Assembly: GCA_002415855.1 (NCBI GenBank)
Contig: DIAS01000042.1
Span: 11,730 to 50,228 of the forward strand
Direction: 5' to 3'
DNA from: Bacteroidales bacterium UBA5072
GTDB taxonomy: Bacteria; Bacteroidota; Bacteroidia; Bacteroidales; UBA10428
Length of the DNA: 38,499 nucleotides
Notes under the pieces: generated by a model
Told to the model about the DNA's origin: nothing
The model's database searches: none
The model's input: the letters and a program-made list of their open reading frames with translations, nothing else
Shown: positions 26,362 through 36,700 of the stretch, piece by piece
Numbering within the stretch: the stretch's first letter is position 1
Layout: each line of letters opens with the position of its first letter
Translations under genes and position numbers: made by a program

Positions 26362-29300
26362 TCATTTCGTCACTGTCAGCTTGCCGATTCCAATAAGCTG
26401 ATCACGACTAACCAATCTAAGGATGTAAAGTCCATCCGGATAATTCTCCAGCATTATCTCTACCTCATCGGTTCCTGAAGGGATGTGCTTGACTGATAGT
26501 ATATTTCCTATATTATTGTACACTTCCAGCGTAACTTCGTCACTTGTCTCCCGGTTGAACAAAATAAATGCCTTGTTTTGAGCCGGATTGGGATAAACAA
26601 TGAATTCATTATCAGGATGGGATCCATGAAAATCTCCAATACCGGTAAAGGTACCAATGGTATCCATGGCAGCCTGGTAAATTTCCCCTGTGGCTTCATC
26701 CTGAATAAAAGCAACTATTCGTAGCTGATCCGCGTTGAAAACATGCTGCAAATACCAGGAATTATCCAGGTACCGTGATTCACCCTGGGTCCAGTCATGA
26801 TAAATAGTAGTTCCGGCAGCATCGGGGAGCATGGTCTTCACCACGCTTTCAAATACGGTTTCACCGTTGCCTCCGGTCACACCGGTTATCACCTGTTCAA
26901 TTACGGCCACATGAACGGTCAGATCTGAGGCAGCAATATCCTGCAGGGCATTTATTTCAGCTTCTGTATACAGCGTATTCCCTGCCAAATGGGAGTTCAG
27001 GTTGATCCAGAATTTGCTGTCGCGCAATGACTCTACGATTGCTTTATTCTGGTCAAGCGGTTTGGTATCATAATCAAACCGGTAATCGCTTTTGTACCCG
27101 CCGTTCAGAATCGTGTAAGGAATATCGGAAAGTCCGTAGTAAAATACCCTGGCACTGGGGATTGAAGGGTTATGCTGGTTAAAGGGATCACTACCCGGGA
27201 AGGATGTATGATACTGCAGGTCAATGAAATTCATTGGATTTTCATTGACCATGCCATTGAACTGTATATCAGGGGCTACACAATCGGTTGACGAAGAATT
27301 GGTGAAGTGTTCCAGCATGGCCATACGGTTTCGTTTCACGATCCAGAAATCGTCAAAGGCGATACCATTATTCCCTTGGGCATTATAATCTGATCCGTAG
27401 GCAATCCGGAACTGTACATCTTTTTTACCGATAAGCATGTCCAGGGAATGGCGTGCCTCTACCCAGTCGGCATCATTGCTGATCAGGTTGTTATTGGACC
27501 AGCCTACGCTGGAATTGCCGGGATTGCCGAGAATATTGTAGCTGTTGAACCACAGAACGCCATCACCGATCTCACCTATAAGTGTCCATGTTTTACCGCT
27601 GTCAGCAGATGCCTGGATATTGGCACCGTCTCTGTTGGAGTTGAACAGGCGCCATATTCTGAGTTTTAGCATGGGCTTGTCGGTACCTGTAAAATCAAAG
27701 CAGGGACTGACAATCCAGGATTGTTCGCGGGGAGCCGGACTGCTTGCAATATAGGTATACCAGCACTTGTCACCTGAATAGGCGCCGTTAAATCCTTTCG
27801 AAGGGTCACCCAGCCTCCAACTGTTGACAGTAGGCGTGAGAGCTGTTCCGCTCCGCCAGTCAACAGGGCTGTCCTCAAAATCTTCAAAAAAGGTATTGTT
27901 TGCCAGCTCATAAGTAGGTCTCAGACCAAAAACCTTGGTGACAGTATCTGCACATCCGTATGAGGTTTCAATCTGCAGTTCAATGGTGTGATTACCAGAC
28001 CTGGGGAAAGCATGGGTGATATCACGAGTGGTGTAACTTTCAAAACCCGTTGATGTATTTATCTTCCAATAATAGCTTGTATCAGTGAGATTTCCGAAGT
28101 TTGGAACCGAAGTATTTGTCATGGTAATTGACTGCCCGGCATGATAACATTCACTTTCCCATTTGAAGTCGGCTACGGGCGGTTTGCCGATATCGAACTT
28201 GCTGGTTTTTGTCAGTGTGGTGCCATCGAAATAGGTATAGGTGATGGTGTATTCATTTACAGCGAGCAATGCCGGATACACAGTGGCAGTGTTATTGTGG
28301 TGATCCACCAGGCCTATTCCACCGCTGATCGTAAAGCTACCAATGCTGTTGGCAACATTAACACCCGTAACGGTGAAGGGATAGTCATTCTGGCAGTATT
28401 TTGTCCGGTCGTTTTCAAACTCGATGGAGGCATCCGCCTCGAGCACTCTCACCACAGCGGTATCATAGCCAAAGCAGGACGACGGCGAGGCCCTGTAGGA
28501 ATAAACAATGTTATGGGTTCCCACAGGCGGCAGTGAAGGCACAAAGTACCAGTTGGTATTGTAAGGAATCACCCCCGGTCCGGTGAAGGTACCTCCCGCA
28601 GGTGTTCCTGTCATCAGCACCCATTCTGTTGACTGCTTATTATAGGCAGCTGCCAGTCCCGAAATGCTTACGTCAGGAGCCGGTGTAACATTGATGACGG
28701 CGCTGCCTGAGACAGTGCCTTTGCAGTTTTTATCATAAACCTCATACAGGGTATAGGTGCCGGCATCAGTCACCTGAACGGCTCTGGGGCTTGAAAGTAT
28801 ATTGGGTATGTCCACCGGGTCTTCGGAATTTCTCCGGTAACTGAACAGCCAGGGGGAACTCCCGGTAAGCACAACAGTAAGGTTGGCTGAGGTATGCTCG
28901 CAAATGGTTGTGCTTCCCGAAATAACTGCCGTAGGGGATGTATAGGCCCTGACTATTCCCGAACCAGCTGTTTTTCCGGTACAAAGGGCATCCTCAACAC
29001 GTGAAATCGTGTAAGTCCCCGACTGTCGTACCTCCAGGGTATAGTTGAAGTTGTAAATCTCATTTATTACAAAGGGATTGGTGCCATTTCTCAAATAGGT
29101 GATGCTCCATGGCGCTGTGCCGGTAAGTGCAACCTGCAGGTATGCCGTATCACCGGGACAGATGGTGTCAATACCGGAGATCTCGGCAGTCGGCGATGGC
29201 AAGTATGTAAGTGTTACGGTACCTGTCCCGGAGGTGTCGCCCGGGCAACTGTTCACGTCTGTGAGCGACCTGATCCTGTAGAGGGTGCCGCTATAGCCTG

Positions 29301-31212
29301 CGAATATCCTTCCCTGGAAAACATAGGGATCGGAATTTACATTGGTATAAGTTGTGTCATTGATCAGGGTCCCGTTTGGTCTGAACCTGCTGACTACAAA
29401 AGACCAGGGAGCGGAACCGGCGCCAAAGTTCAAAGTCAGGTTGGCAGTACTTGTTCCGTCGTCACACAATTCTGATGAGCCGGTCAATACACCTGTCACC
29501 CTTGCGAAGAACTGCAGGACCACAGGTGTGGAAGTTACCGTGGCAGGTTCATTGTCTTTGTCCCGCAGGCTTGTAAGAACATAGCTGCCGGGAATACGGA
29601 CATTGATTGTATACGTAGAGGTTGTGATATTGCTGATGGTAGTGTCTTTGGCCATAGTGCCTGAGCGGTGAAGGATCGCCGTATAGGGTTGTGATCCTCC
29701 CGAGACAGTTAGTGTAATGGGCATTACAGTACCGTAACAGTAACTTTCGCTGCCAGCTATGTTGGCACTGAAAGCGCCGATAGGTCCAATAATATTGCTC
29801 CATATTGAATCGCCGGGTGTTGAACCGCTTTGGGCAACGGGTTCAACGTTGAACCAGATATACCTTCCGGCATCGGCGGCTTTAAGACGGTACGTAGATC
29901 CTGTTCCGACAGATGTACCAGGGCTTGCAGGTGTGTAATCAGCCGTGGTCTTGGTATACCACTGATACACGGAACTGCCCTGGGGATCCCCCTCTGCATC
30001 TGTATAGGAAAAACTCCCGGTGATATTTTGCCCCGGCTGAAGAACCGGAGCCGTAATCTGGGCATTGGTGGCAACCGGAGGGGTGTTGATATACTTGTAA
30101 GAACTCCTTACAGCCGTACCGGCCATGTTGTGCTGATCATAAGGGGTGACCTCAAAGCAGATGTATTTGCCTCCATCGGCTTTGACTGTCCTGTAGGTTG
30201 TGGTGGTTGCCCCTGATATGGTAACCGCACCGCTCCCGGAGGCATCATTAGCCCGATACCACCTGTACTGGTTTGGTCCTTGCCCGTCCCCGTCAGGATC
30301 AGTAAAAGTGAAGGTCCCGGTATTGTTAATCCCAACCCGCTGATCTGTTGGCGTGATCGCAACTGAGGATGCTACCGGGGGTTCATTGGCATCTGTGACA
30401 TTTATGGTAAATTCCTCCTCGTAAAAAAGTCCCAGACCATCAGTAACCCTGATCATAACCAAATAGGAGGATTTTGCTTCAAAGTTGAATTCCACACTCG
30501 ATCGCAATTGTGTTCCGGAGATGTTGAAAGTGCTGTTGGCTCCACCATCGACCGAAACGATGGAGAAAATTCTCGTATCCGAGGCATCAGGATCACTGGC
30601 GGACAAAGTTCCGATAACGGTGTTGACCGGAGAATTCTCCGGTATGGTATTGGCAGTTAGTGAGATATCAGTAGGGGCTTCATTAACATTGGTGATGGTG
30701 ATGGTAAAAGCCTCTTCAAAGAACAGTGCATCTTTGTCAGTAACTCTGATGAGAACCAAATAAGAAGATTTGGCTTCAAAATTAAAGGCGACGCCAGATC
30801 GCAGGGATGTTCCTGAAATGTTGAATAGTGTACTCGGCACTCCGTCGACCGAGGTAATGGAATAGGTGTGCGTTTCACCGGCATCGGGATCAGTTGCCGA
30901 TAAGGTGCCAATAATTGTGTTTGCAGGCTGGTTTTCCGCTATGGTTGTACCGCTCAGGGCAATGTCCGTAGGGGGATCGGCCAACGGAGCAAGCAAAACA
31001 CCAACGGTGGCAGTATTGCTTTGCAGTGTTCCGTCAGTTGACTTGTAGGTGAAGTTATCCGGGGGAACGGGAGAGAGATCCTTACCGTTAAAAATTTCCT
31101 GACCAGGGACATCGAAAATCACCGGAGATTGGGCAGTCATGTTTAAGCCAAGGTTCAGAAAGATAACCAATGAAAAGAACGGTATAAGGCGGGTTACTTT
31201 GGAAACGCTCAT
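26362..31212 (-). CDS. Giant T9SS-secreted multidomain surface protein B
   Basis: The ATG at 31212 (MSVSKVTRLIPFFSLVIFLN) gives about 1616 residues with a signal peptide cut before Gln (NMTA then QSP). Longer starts at 31242 and 31302 exist but bury the signal. Domains: two cadherin repeats with Ca-binding DPDAGETH and DPDASDTR motifs and NVNEAPTDISL linkers; two ~95-residue YRWYRA/YQWYTK bacterial Ig-like repeats; Ig/SprB-like repeats; then the same PKD, jelly-roll, Omp28-like and T9SS sorting modules as protein A, ending KLTVTK. Only 69 bases separate its stop from the chosen start of gene A, so the pair may be co-transcribed. It is probably a surface adhesin or binding protein. Confidence 0.87.
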   Translation of the reverse strand: MSVSKVTRLIPFFSLVIFLNLGLNMTAQSPVIFDVPGQEIFNGKDLSPVPPDNFTYKSTDGTLQSNTATVGVLLAPLADPPTDIALSGTTIAENQPANTIIGTLSATDPDAGETHTYSITSVDGVPSTLFNISGTSLRSGVAFNFEAKSSYLVLIRVTDKDALFFEEAFTITITNVNEAPTDISLTANTIPENSPVNTVIGTLSASDPDASDTRIFSIVSVDGGANSTFNISGTQLRSSVEFNFEAKSSYLVMIRVTDGLGLFYEEEFTINVTDANEPPVASSVAITPTDQRVGINNTGTFTFTDPDGDGQGPNQYRWYRANDASGSGAVTISGATTTTYRTVKADGGKYICFEVTPYDQHNMAGTAVRSSYKYINTPPVATNAQITAPVLQPGQNITGSFSYTDAEGDPQGSSVYQWYTKTTADYTPASPGTSVGTGSTYRLKAADAGRYIWFNVEPVAQSGSTPGDSIWSNIIGPIGAFSANIAGSESYCYGTVMPITLTVSGGSQPYTAILHRSGTMAKDTTISNITTSTYTINVRIPGSYVLTSLRDKDNEPATVTSTPVVLQFFARVTGVLTGSSELCDDGTSTANLTLNFGAGSAPWSFVVSRFRPNGTLINDTTYTNVNSDPYVFQGRIFAGYSGTLYRIRSLTDVNSCPGDTSGTGTVTLTYLPSPTAEISGIDTICPGDTAYLQVALTGTAPWSITYLRNGTNPFVINEIYNFNYTLEVRQSGTYTISRVEDALCTGKTAGSGIVRAYTSPTAVISGSTTICEHTSANLTVVLTGSSPWLFSYRRNSEDPVDIPNILSSPRAVQVTDAGTYTLYEVYDKNCKGTVSGSAVINVTPAPDVSISGLAAAYNKQSTEWVLMTGTPAGGTFTGPGVIPYNTNWYFVPSLPPVGTHNIVYSYRASPSSCFGYDTAVVRVLEADASIEFENDRTKYCQNDYPFTVTGVNVANSIGSFTISGGIGLVDHHNNTATVYPALLAVNEYTITYTYFDGTTLTKTSKFDIGKPPVADFKWESECYHAGQSITMTNTSVPNFGNLTDTSYYWKINTSTGFESYTTRDITHAFPRSGNHTIELQIETSYGCADTVTKVFGLRPTYELANNTFFEDFEDSPVDWRSGTALTPTVNSWRLGDPSKGFNGAYSGDKCWYTYIASSPAPREQSWIVSPCFDFTGTDKPMLKLRIWRLFNSNRDGANIQASADSGKTWTLIGEIGDGVLWFNSYNILGNPGNSSVGWSNNNLISNDADWVEARHSLDMLIGKKDVQFRIAYGSDYNAQGNNGIAFDDFWIVKRNRMAMLEHFTNSSSTDCVAPDIQFNGMVNENPMNFIDLQYHTSFPGSDPFNQHNPSIPSARVFYYGLSDIPYTILNGGYKSDYRFDYDTKPLDQNKAIVESLRDSKFWINLNSHLAGNTLYTEAEINALQDIAASDLTVHVAVIEQVITGVTGGNGETVFESVVKTMLPDAAGTTIYHDWTQGESRYLDNSWYLQHVFNADQLRIVAFIQDEATGEIYQAAMDTIGTFTGIGDFHGSHPDNEFIVYPNPAQNKAFILFNRETSDEVTLEVYNNIGNILSVKHIPSGTDEVEIMLENYPDGLYILRLVSRDQLIGIGKLTVTK

Positions 31213-31329
31213 GGCAGATTGATTTAATTGAAAAGGAACCATGCTGACTAGGTTTGTTGAAAAATTACCATAAATTACGATCCTGAAAAACAATCCGCTC
31301 ACAATAAGGGCTGATTCTCACGATAAGTA

Positions 31330-31345
31330 CAAAAATACAAAAATA
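31330..31345 (-). promoter_or_regulatory. Tandem TATTTTTG elements upstream of giant protein B
   Basis: The minus strand reads TATTTTTG twice in direct succession. Both match the TAnnTTTG -7 consensus, and a TTG lies 15 and 23 bases further upstream. They are about 120 bases before the chosen start. This suggests the T9SS pair has its own promoter instead of relying only on read-through from the STAND operon. Confidence 0.45.
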
Positions 31346-31442
31346 CAGGGTAAAATGATGCAACTATTTGATGAACCCGGCAAAATAGGAATTCAAACAG
31401 CTGTTTTCAGTAGACATTTCTGCAATAATGAACCAGCATGAT

Positions 31443-32636
31443 TTAAAGTGAACCGTCGCCAAGTGTCTTGATGAGGGTTGCGGACACACTGTTCTCATAT
31501 AGCTTGTTGGTGCCTGAGATAATGAAGCCGTTATCCGGGGTTTGTTCAAAGGAAGACGCGGAAAGCTGGGTTCCCAAACCGAAATTAAAGTATTTCGGGT
31601 CATTACCCGCATTGTCCGTTATGATGAGAGAAATAGCGGTATTGGTGCCGACGGTGGTTGTGGTTCCCAATATATAGATATCATTACCTTCTGTCAATAT
31701 ACGCTGACCATAATCATTTCCGGTACCTCCATAGGGTTTGTCCCATTGTGTGGTAAATACATTATCCACCACACTTACCAGGCTGAGTTTAATATCCATG
31801 GCGGAGGATGATGTTTTGACCGTGCCCAGTATCAGGTAATTGTTATCATCAATCACCCTGATACAATTTCCTTCCTCATCTGACGAAGCAGGAAGGTAAT
31901 AGGTGCCAGATACTATTCCTGTAGGATTTGCCCTTAAGATATATGCATGGCTGAAGGCAGATTCTTCAGGATTGGGATCATTTTTTGAAAAGCCGGTAAT
32001 AACCAACCTGTTATCGCTTAATACTTGAAGATAGCGGCCTTCCGCATCCTTGTCGGAATAAGGTTTCCGCGACCAAAGCAGGTTGCCGGCATTATCCAGT
32101 GCGCCTATCCAGAGTTGCTTCCGGGTATCTGTATTGCTAAGGTCGGCATACCCGGTCATGATGAACGAACCTTCTGAATTGATCTCGAAGTGTTTGGCCT
32201 CAACATTGCCGGAACTGCTGATTGTCCTGGTCCATAAAAGGTTCCCCGTATCGTCGGTGCGGAAAAAATAGATTTCTCTCTTTCCGGTACCCTGGTTCAA
32301 AGAGGATCCCAAAACAGCAAAGCCACCATCAGATAATACATGCAGGCAGTTAGCCCTGGCGTTGACAGATTTTCCATAATACAATGAATCAATGAGGTTA
32401 CCGTACTCATTGGTCCTGAGCAGACAAATCTGGTTAGCCCCTACCGAGTTTTCCACTGTTCCAAGCAGGGCATATCCCTGATTGGTCACCTTAACGTCGG
32501 CGGCATAAAATACGGGATAATTGTTGTAATACTTGATGAAGGACTCCTGCTGCGCAGGGGTGATATCCTTTTCATCGAAGCAGGCCGATGCCAGCACGAT
32601 CAGCAACAATAAAGCATTATTCCGGAGGAGTTTCAT
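31443..32636 (-). CDS. Beta-propeller-like repeat lipoprotein
   Basis: This is a 397-residue protein. The lipoprotein signal MKLLRNNALLLLIVLASAC has the lipid Cys at 19. The mature protein is a series of ~50-residue repeats of the DGGFAVLGSS / NSEGSFIMTGYAD / DNRLVITGFS / DNNYLILGTV / DNGFIISGTN kind, alternating with GNLLW or similar strands. These are six to seven propeller-blade-like units. No enzyme motif is visible. It is the last gene of the STAND operon, starting 2 bases after the beta-barrel gene stop. It probably sits on the outer membrane and binds a partner; the role is unknown. Confidence 0.75.
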   Translation of the reverse strand: MKLLRNNALLLLIVLASACFDEKDITPAQQESFIKYYNNYPVFYAADVKVTNQGYALLGTVENSVGANQICLLRTNEYGNLIDSLYYGKSVNARANCLHVLSDGGFAVLGSSLNQGTGKREIYFFRTDDTGNLLWTRTISSSGNVEAKHFEINSEGSFIMTGYADLSNTDTRKQLWIGALDNAGNLLWSRKPYSDKDAEGRYLQVLSDNRLVITGFSKNDPNPEESAFSHAYILRANPTGIVSGTYYLPASSDEEGNCIRVIDDNNYLILGTVKTSSSAMDIKLSLVSVVDNVFTTQWDKPYGGTGNDYGQRILTEGNDIYILGTTTTVGTNTAISLIITDNAGNDPKYFNFGLGTQLSASSFEQTPDNGFIISGTNKLYENSVSATLIKTLGDGSL

Positions 32637-32638
32637 GG

Positions 32639-33712
32639 CTAACGTTGTTTCTTGGGCTTGTAAAACGAAAAATAATAACCGGCTGAAAGGGACAAGGTAT
32701 TCAAAGAGAAGTCATCATCCAGGTAGTAATATTTTGTGAGAAAATCCTGGTTTTCATAGCGACGGTCTTCGTTGACGATGTTATTCAGGCCGATATTGGC
32801 CCGCAGATCGACTGTAATAACACCCCTGGGGACTTTATACCGCATGCCTGCCCCGATTATGGCACCATAGAGCATCTTTTTACGGTAATAACTGATATCC
32901 TCGTTTTCACTTGTAAGGGGTTGGAGATCCTCAGAATACTTCCTTGAGGCGTGGCCTGTAATTCCTGTCAGTTTGGCGGCGGACAAACCCGCCCGTACAA
33001 AGTAGTGTATCTTTTTTATATTGAATTCATAGGCAACCGTTACCGGCATTTCAAGTTTATAAAGCCTTTCTGTATAAGTGATTTCATTGATCGCGTTCTT
33101 TTCTTCCGGCACAGGCAGGCTGATTTCGTCATAAAATCCGTAATTGTTCGAAACAAAGTTAAATTCCAGGTTCAGGAGCATCTTGCGAGTGATGTAACGG
33201 CCTACTCCCAGACCCACATTAAAGCTTGGCTTCATGGTATTTTTAGTAGTGGCGCTGTTCATGTCGAGCATTGTAAAAGGCTCAATGATCCTCGGATCAG
33301 TAAGGTTCATGCCGGCGCTGAGTCCAAAGGAGAATACCGAGGTTGTACGGTAGGATTCAAACAGATAAACAAATTCGATGGGGTCATTGGGCATGATCTC
33401 ATATTCCGGGTATTTTTTAAGGAATTCGACCATGGTTTTCTCCGCCTCAAACTGATTATCGTCGAATAAATAGGAAAGAATGATCAGTTTGTAAGCTTCA
33501 ATTTTCTGCGTTCGTGTACCTTCTGCCATACACGTTGAAAGCATCTGCGGTATTTCTTCGATCATCCCCAGGTCATAATATTTCTGGGCTTCCTGTATCT
33601 TTGCAGCACAATCATCCTGGCAGTGCAGATCTGCGCTCAAGAGAAACAAAAAAGCCGCCAACAGGGATATTTTAATAAATCCGGATGGTTGAGAAGGATA
33701 TGGTGTCATCAT
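32639..33712 (-). CDS. Outer-membrane beta-barrel protein with helical N-terminal domain
   Basis: This is a 357-residue protein. The signal peptide ISLLAAFLFLLSADLHC is followed by Gln. Residues ~33-115 are alpha-helical and TPR-like (KIQEAQKYYDLGMIEEIPQM, KIEAYKLIILSYLFDDNQFE, FLKKYPEYE). From SFGLSAGMNL (about 123) to the end, amphipathic strands with aromatic girdles continue, finishing LSAGYYFSFYKPKKQR, typical of PorT-like barrels. It overlaps the STAND gene by ATGA (33709-33712), so its synthesis is coupled to that protein. A helical periplasmic domain plus barrel could receive or pass a signal at the outer membrane; that is inference. Confidence 0.75.
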   Translation of the reverse strand: MMTPYPSQPSGFIKISLLAAFLFLLSADLHCQDDCAAKIQEAQKYYDLGMIEEIPQMLSTCMAEGTRTQKIEAYKLIILSYLFDDNQFEAEKTMVEFLKKYPEYEIMPNDPIEFVYLFESYRTTSVFSFGLSAGMNLTDPRIIEPFTMLDMNSATTKNTMKPSFNVGLGVGRYITRKMLLNLEFNFVSNNYGFYDEISLPVPEEKNAINEITYTERLYKLEMPVTVAYEFNIKKIHYFVRAGLSAAKLTGITGHASRKYSEDLQPLTSENEDISYYRKKMLYGAIIGAGMRYKVPRGVITVDLRANIGLNNIVNEDRRYENQDFLTKYYYLDDDFSLNTLSLSAGYYFSFYKPKKQR

Positions 33713-36700
33713 GGTTTATTTGGACAGGTTTTCTGGAACTGTACATCGTAGCCCACATAGTTTTCCCATTCCCGGGTAGAAAAGTTACGGGTAACTTTAT
33801 CGCACATTTGCGCGGCCATGGCGGTAGCATGGGTAGGCCAGTAAAAGAGGAAAGGAATTGATTTGTTGTCAGGAACATCACCTGATGATACCAGGTATTT
33901 CCCGTCCGGGCTGAATGCAACCGCGAAAACAAAGCTATCATGTCTGCCAATGATTATTGGCCGGTTGCCCAGGTTATTCACATCCCAGAGTTTGACCGTT
34001 TTATCGACACTGGCGGTGGCTATTTGGCGGTCATCGGGACTAAACCGGACATCCATAATACGTCCGGAATGGGCATTGACATTTCTGATAATGCTGTTTG
34101 ACCGGGCATCGGCAAGTCTCAGTGATCCGTTCTTGTCAACGAATGCAACCCGTGAGCCAGTGGAGTTGATGTCAAGAGCGGAGATGGAATTGCCCGGAGA
34201 ACTGAAAATAACAGTTTCCTCTTTCGTGTCCATGTTCCAGCGGATCAGTTTCCCGTCGTCGGTACCGCCAAACAGGTAACGGCCGGATGGTGATACGGCA
34301 AGACACCTGGCTTTAACGGGCAACGTCATAAATACGCTGCTGGATCCCTCGATAAGATCATAATATATAATGGTTTTATCGGTGCTGGCGGAGAATAGTC
34401 CCTTGCTGTCAGCGGTAAATGCCAGTGCTTCAACCCAGCCTTTGTGCCCTTCCAGGATTTCCGGTTCAGTGCCGGTATTGAGGTTAAAAAGCTGTATCCC
34501 GGTCGTGGTTGTCCCGCAGGCAAGCCAACGGCCGTTTGGACTAATGGACATACTCCGGTTGGTAAAATTATTATTGATGAGTGTTTTATAGGTCTTGCTG
34601 CCGCTGTTCAGATCCCACCGCAGAATCTTTCCGTCATGACCGGAACTGTAAAATACCTCTGAACCGGGCAGAAACGCCACTGAACGGATGGATCCTTCAT
34701 GTCCCTGCAAACTATTGAAATAATCACCGTTGAATCCGGCAAGTGCGTCATAAAGTGCATTATAAATATCCGGATCATCCGACTGTCCATTATAATCATT
34801 GTTGAACAGGTAAGCCTGGTAAGCAAGCAGGCCCTTGAGGTTTTTATCATCCACCTGTGTAACTTTTCCCGACATGGTTTGGGCAATGGAAAGCATCCGT
34901 TTCTGGAATTCAAGATTTTTCTCTTTTTCTGTAACACTTAGCTGCTGATTGGCTTTTACGGCTGTTTTTTCAGATTCCTCTTTTTCTTTCTGGTATTGTG
35001 CACTTCTCCTGGCTGCCTCCTCAGCCTGTTGGAAAGCCAATTGTTTTTCCAGATCGGACTGCTTTTTCTGATAATAGGCTATGGCCCGTTGCTTGTCTGC
35101 TGAATCGGCATTCATTTCGGCCATCAGCTTTTCGATATCAGCCAGGGTTGCCCTGCCATCCGCCAGTATACGCAGGCTGTCGGCCTCCTTTCTTCTGTAT
35201 TCAGCTTCCTCCCTCGAGGAGTCTGCCTCACGTGCTTTTTTAATGGCATCACCTCTTTGCTGGAAGCCCCAGACAGAAATGAACAGGAAGGCGATGGCGG
35301 CAAAGAGGCTATATACGGCGAATTTCCGGGTACGGTTAAGTTCCATTCGCTGGAGCCGCACTTTGTTCTGCTCTTCCTGCTGGTATTTTTTCTCGCTGGC
35401 ATCGAGGAAAACCATGACTTTTTCGAAGGCAGGGTTGTATTTTTTAGCCCAGGCCAGGGTTGGCTGTTGTGTTTTTTTCCAGTTCAGCGCCAGCTGCAAA
35501 TCGGGAGGTCTCCAGAGCCCTGTCTTTCCAACCTGATAGAGCGAGGATGCTTCTGCAAGCCGCAAATACATCTGTACAGATGAGAATTCCTCATCAACCC
35601 ACGATCGCAGCTTATCCCAGATACGCATCAGACTTTCGTGTGAAATATCGATGATTGTATCACTGTCGATCGGGATTTCTTCTCCAGGAGTAAGGAATGA
35701 CCTTCCCTTGGCACGGAATTTATTGACTACCTCAATGACCTTCTGATCAGGAACCTGGGCAATTTCTCCGATATACTTGATGGTGGCCGGATGACGCGTT
35801 CCTTTGTTGTCAGTTCCTTTTTCAGTAAGGCACCGGAACATGGCCTTGCAAACGGCTTTCCCCTCCTCGGTAAGCTCTTCAAAGGCCTCATTGGCATGCA
35901 TCGACAGGGCATTTTCAATCTTGCCTGCCACTTCGTAGTCGCGGTTACGCAGGGGGATGCCCGGTTCATTATTGCGTGTCCAGAATTCCCATGTTCGCAT
36001 CATGACATGCTGTAAAACAGGGAGTTGATCGCTCTTTTCCTCAATGACGTTCAGTAAATGCTGCAGAAGCTGTGGATCGATATCGGCGCCACCAACGGCG
36101 AGGGGTCCGGTGATCGCCTCCTTGAAATCATCCCGGGTCATCTGGGGAATCAGGAAATTACTTTTGTTGATCAGTTTAGTAAGTTCCTGAAACTGTGAGC
36201 ATTCCCCAATAAAATCCGAACGCATGGTCAGCACTACGTAAATTGGCTGGTCCTTTTGCCTGATGGCATTTACCAGCAGTTTTATGTACGCTTCAGTTTC
36301 GTTTACTACGGTGATATCTTTCCTGCTTTCTTTAAAACGAAACAATTCTTCAAACTGGTCGAGTATCAACAGGATATTCTCACCCTTTGAAAGCTTGATC
36401 TGTTTTGTTGCGTTGACCAATCCATAGGAGCTTCTCCGCAGGATCGTATAAATGATTTGTTTGCTGATGTAAAAGTCATCAGTATGCTTGCTTTCCTTTT
36501 CACTGGCAGCAATAGATTCAGCGAGGTTTTCAACAGGACTGTTCCCGGGCCTTGTTGTAATGATCCTCCATTTGGAGCCTGCAGCTGTGATAAAACCGCC
36601 GTATAAAGCCGGAATAAGTCCGCAGTAGATAAGGGAGGACTTCCCGCTTCCCGAAGCACCGGTGACTGCAGCAAAACGGTTTCTGGCCAGGTAACCCAGA

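Noticed and set aside
32951..33469. 172-aa plus-strand ORF
   Set aside because: Antisense to the beta-barrel gene and without recognisable features.
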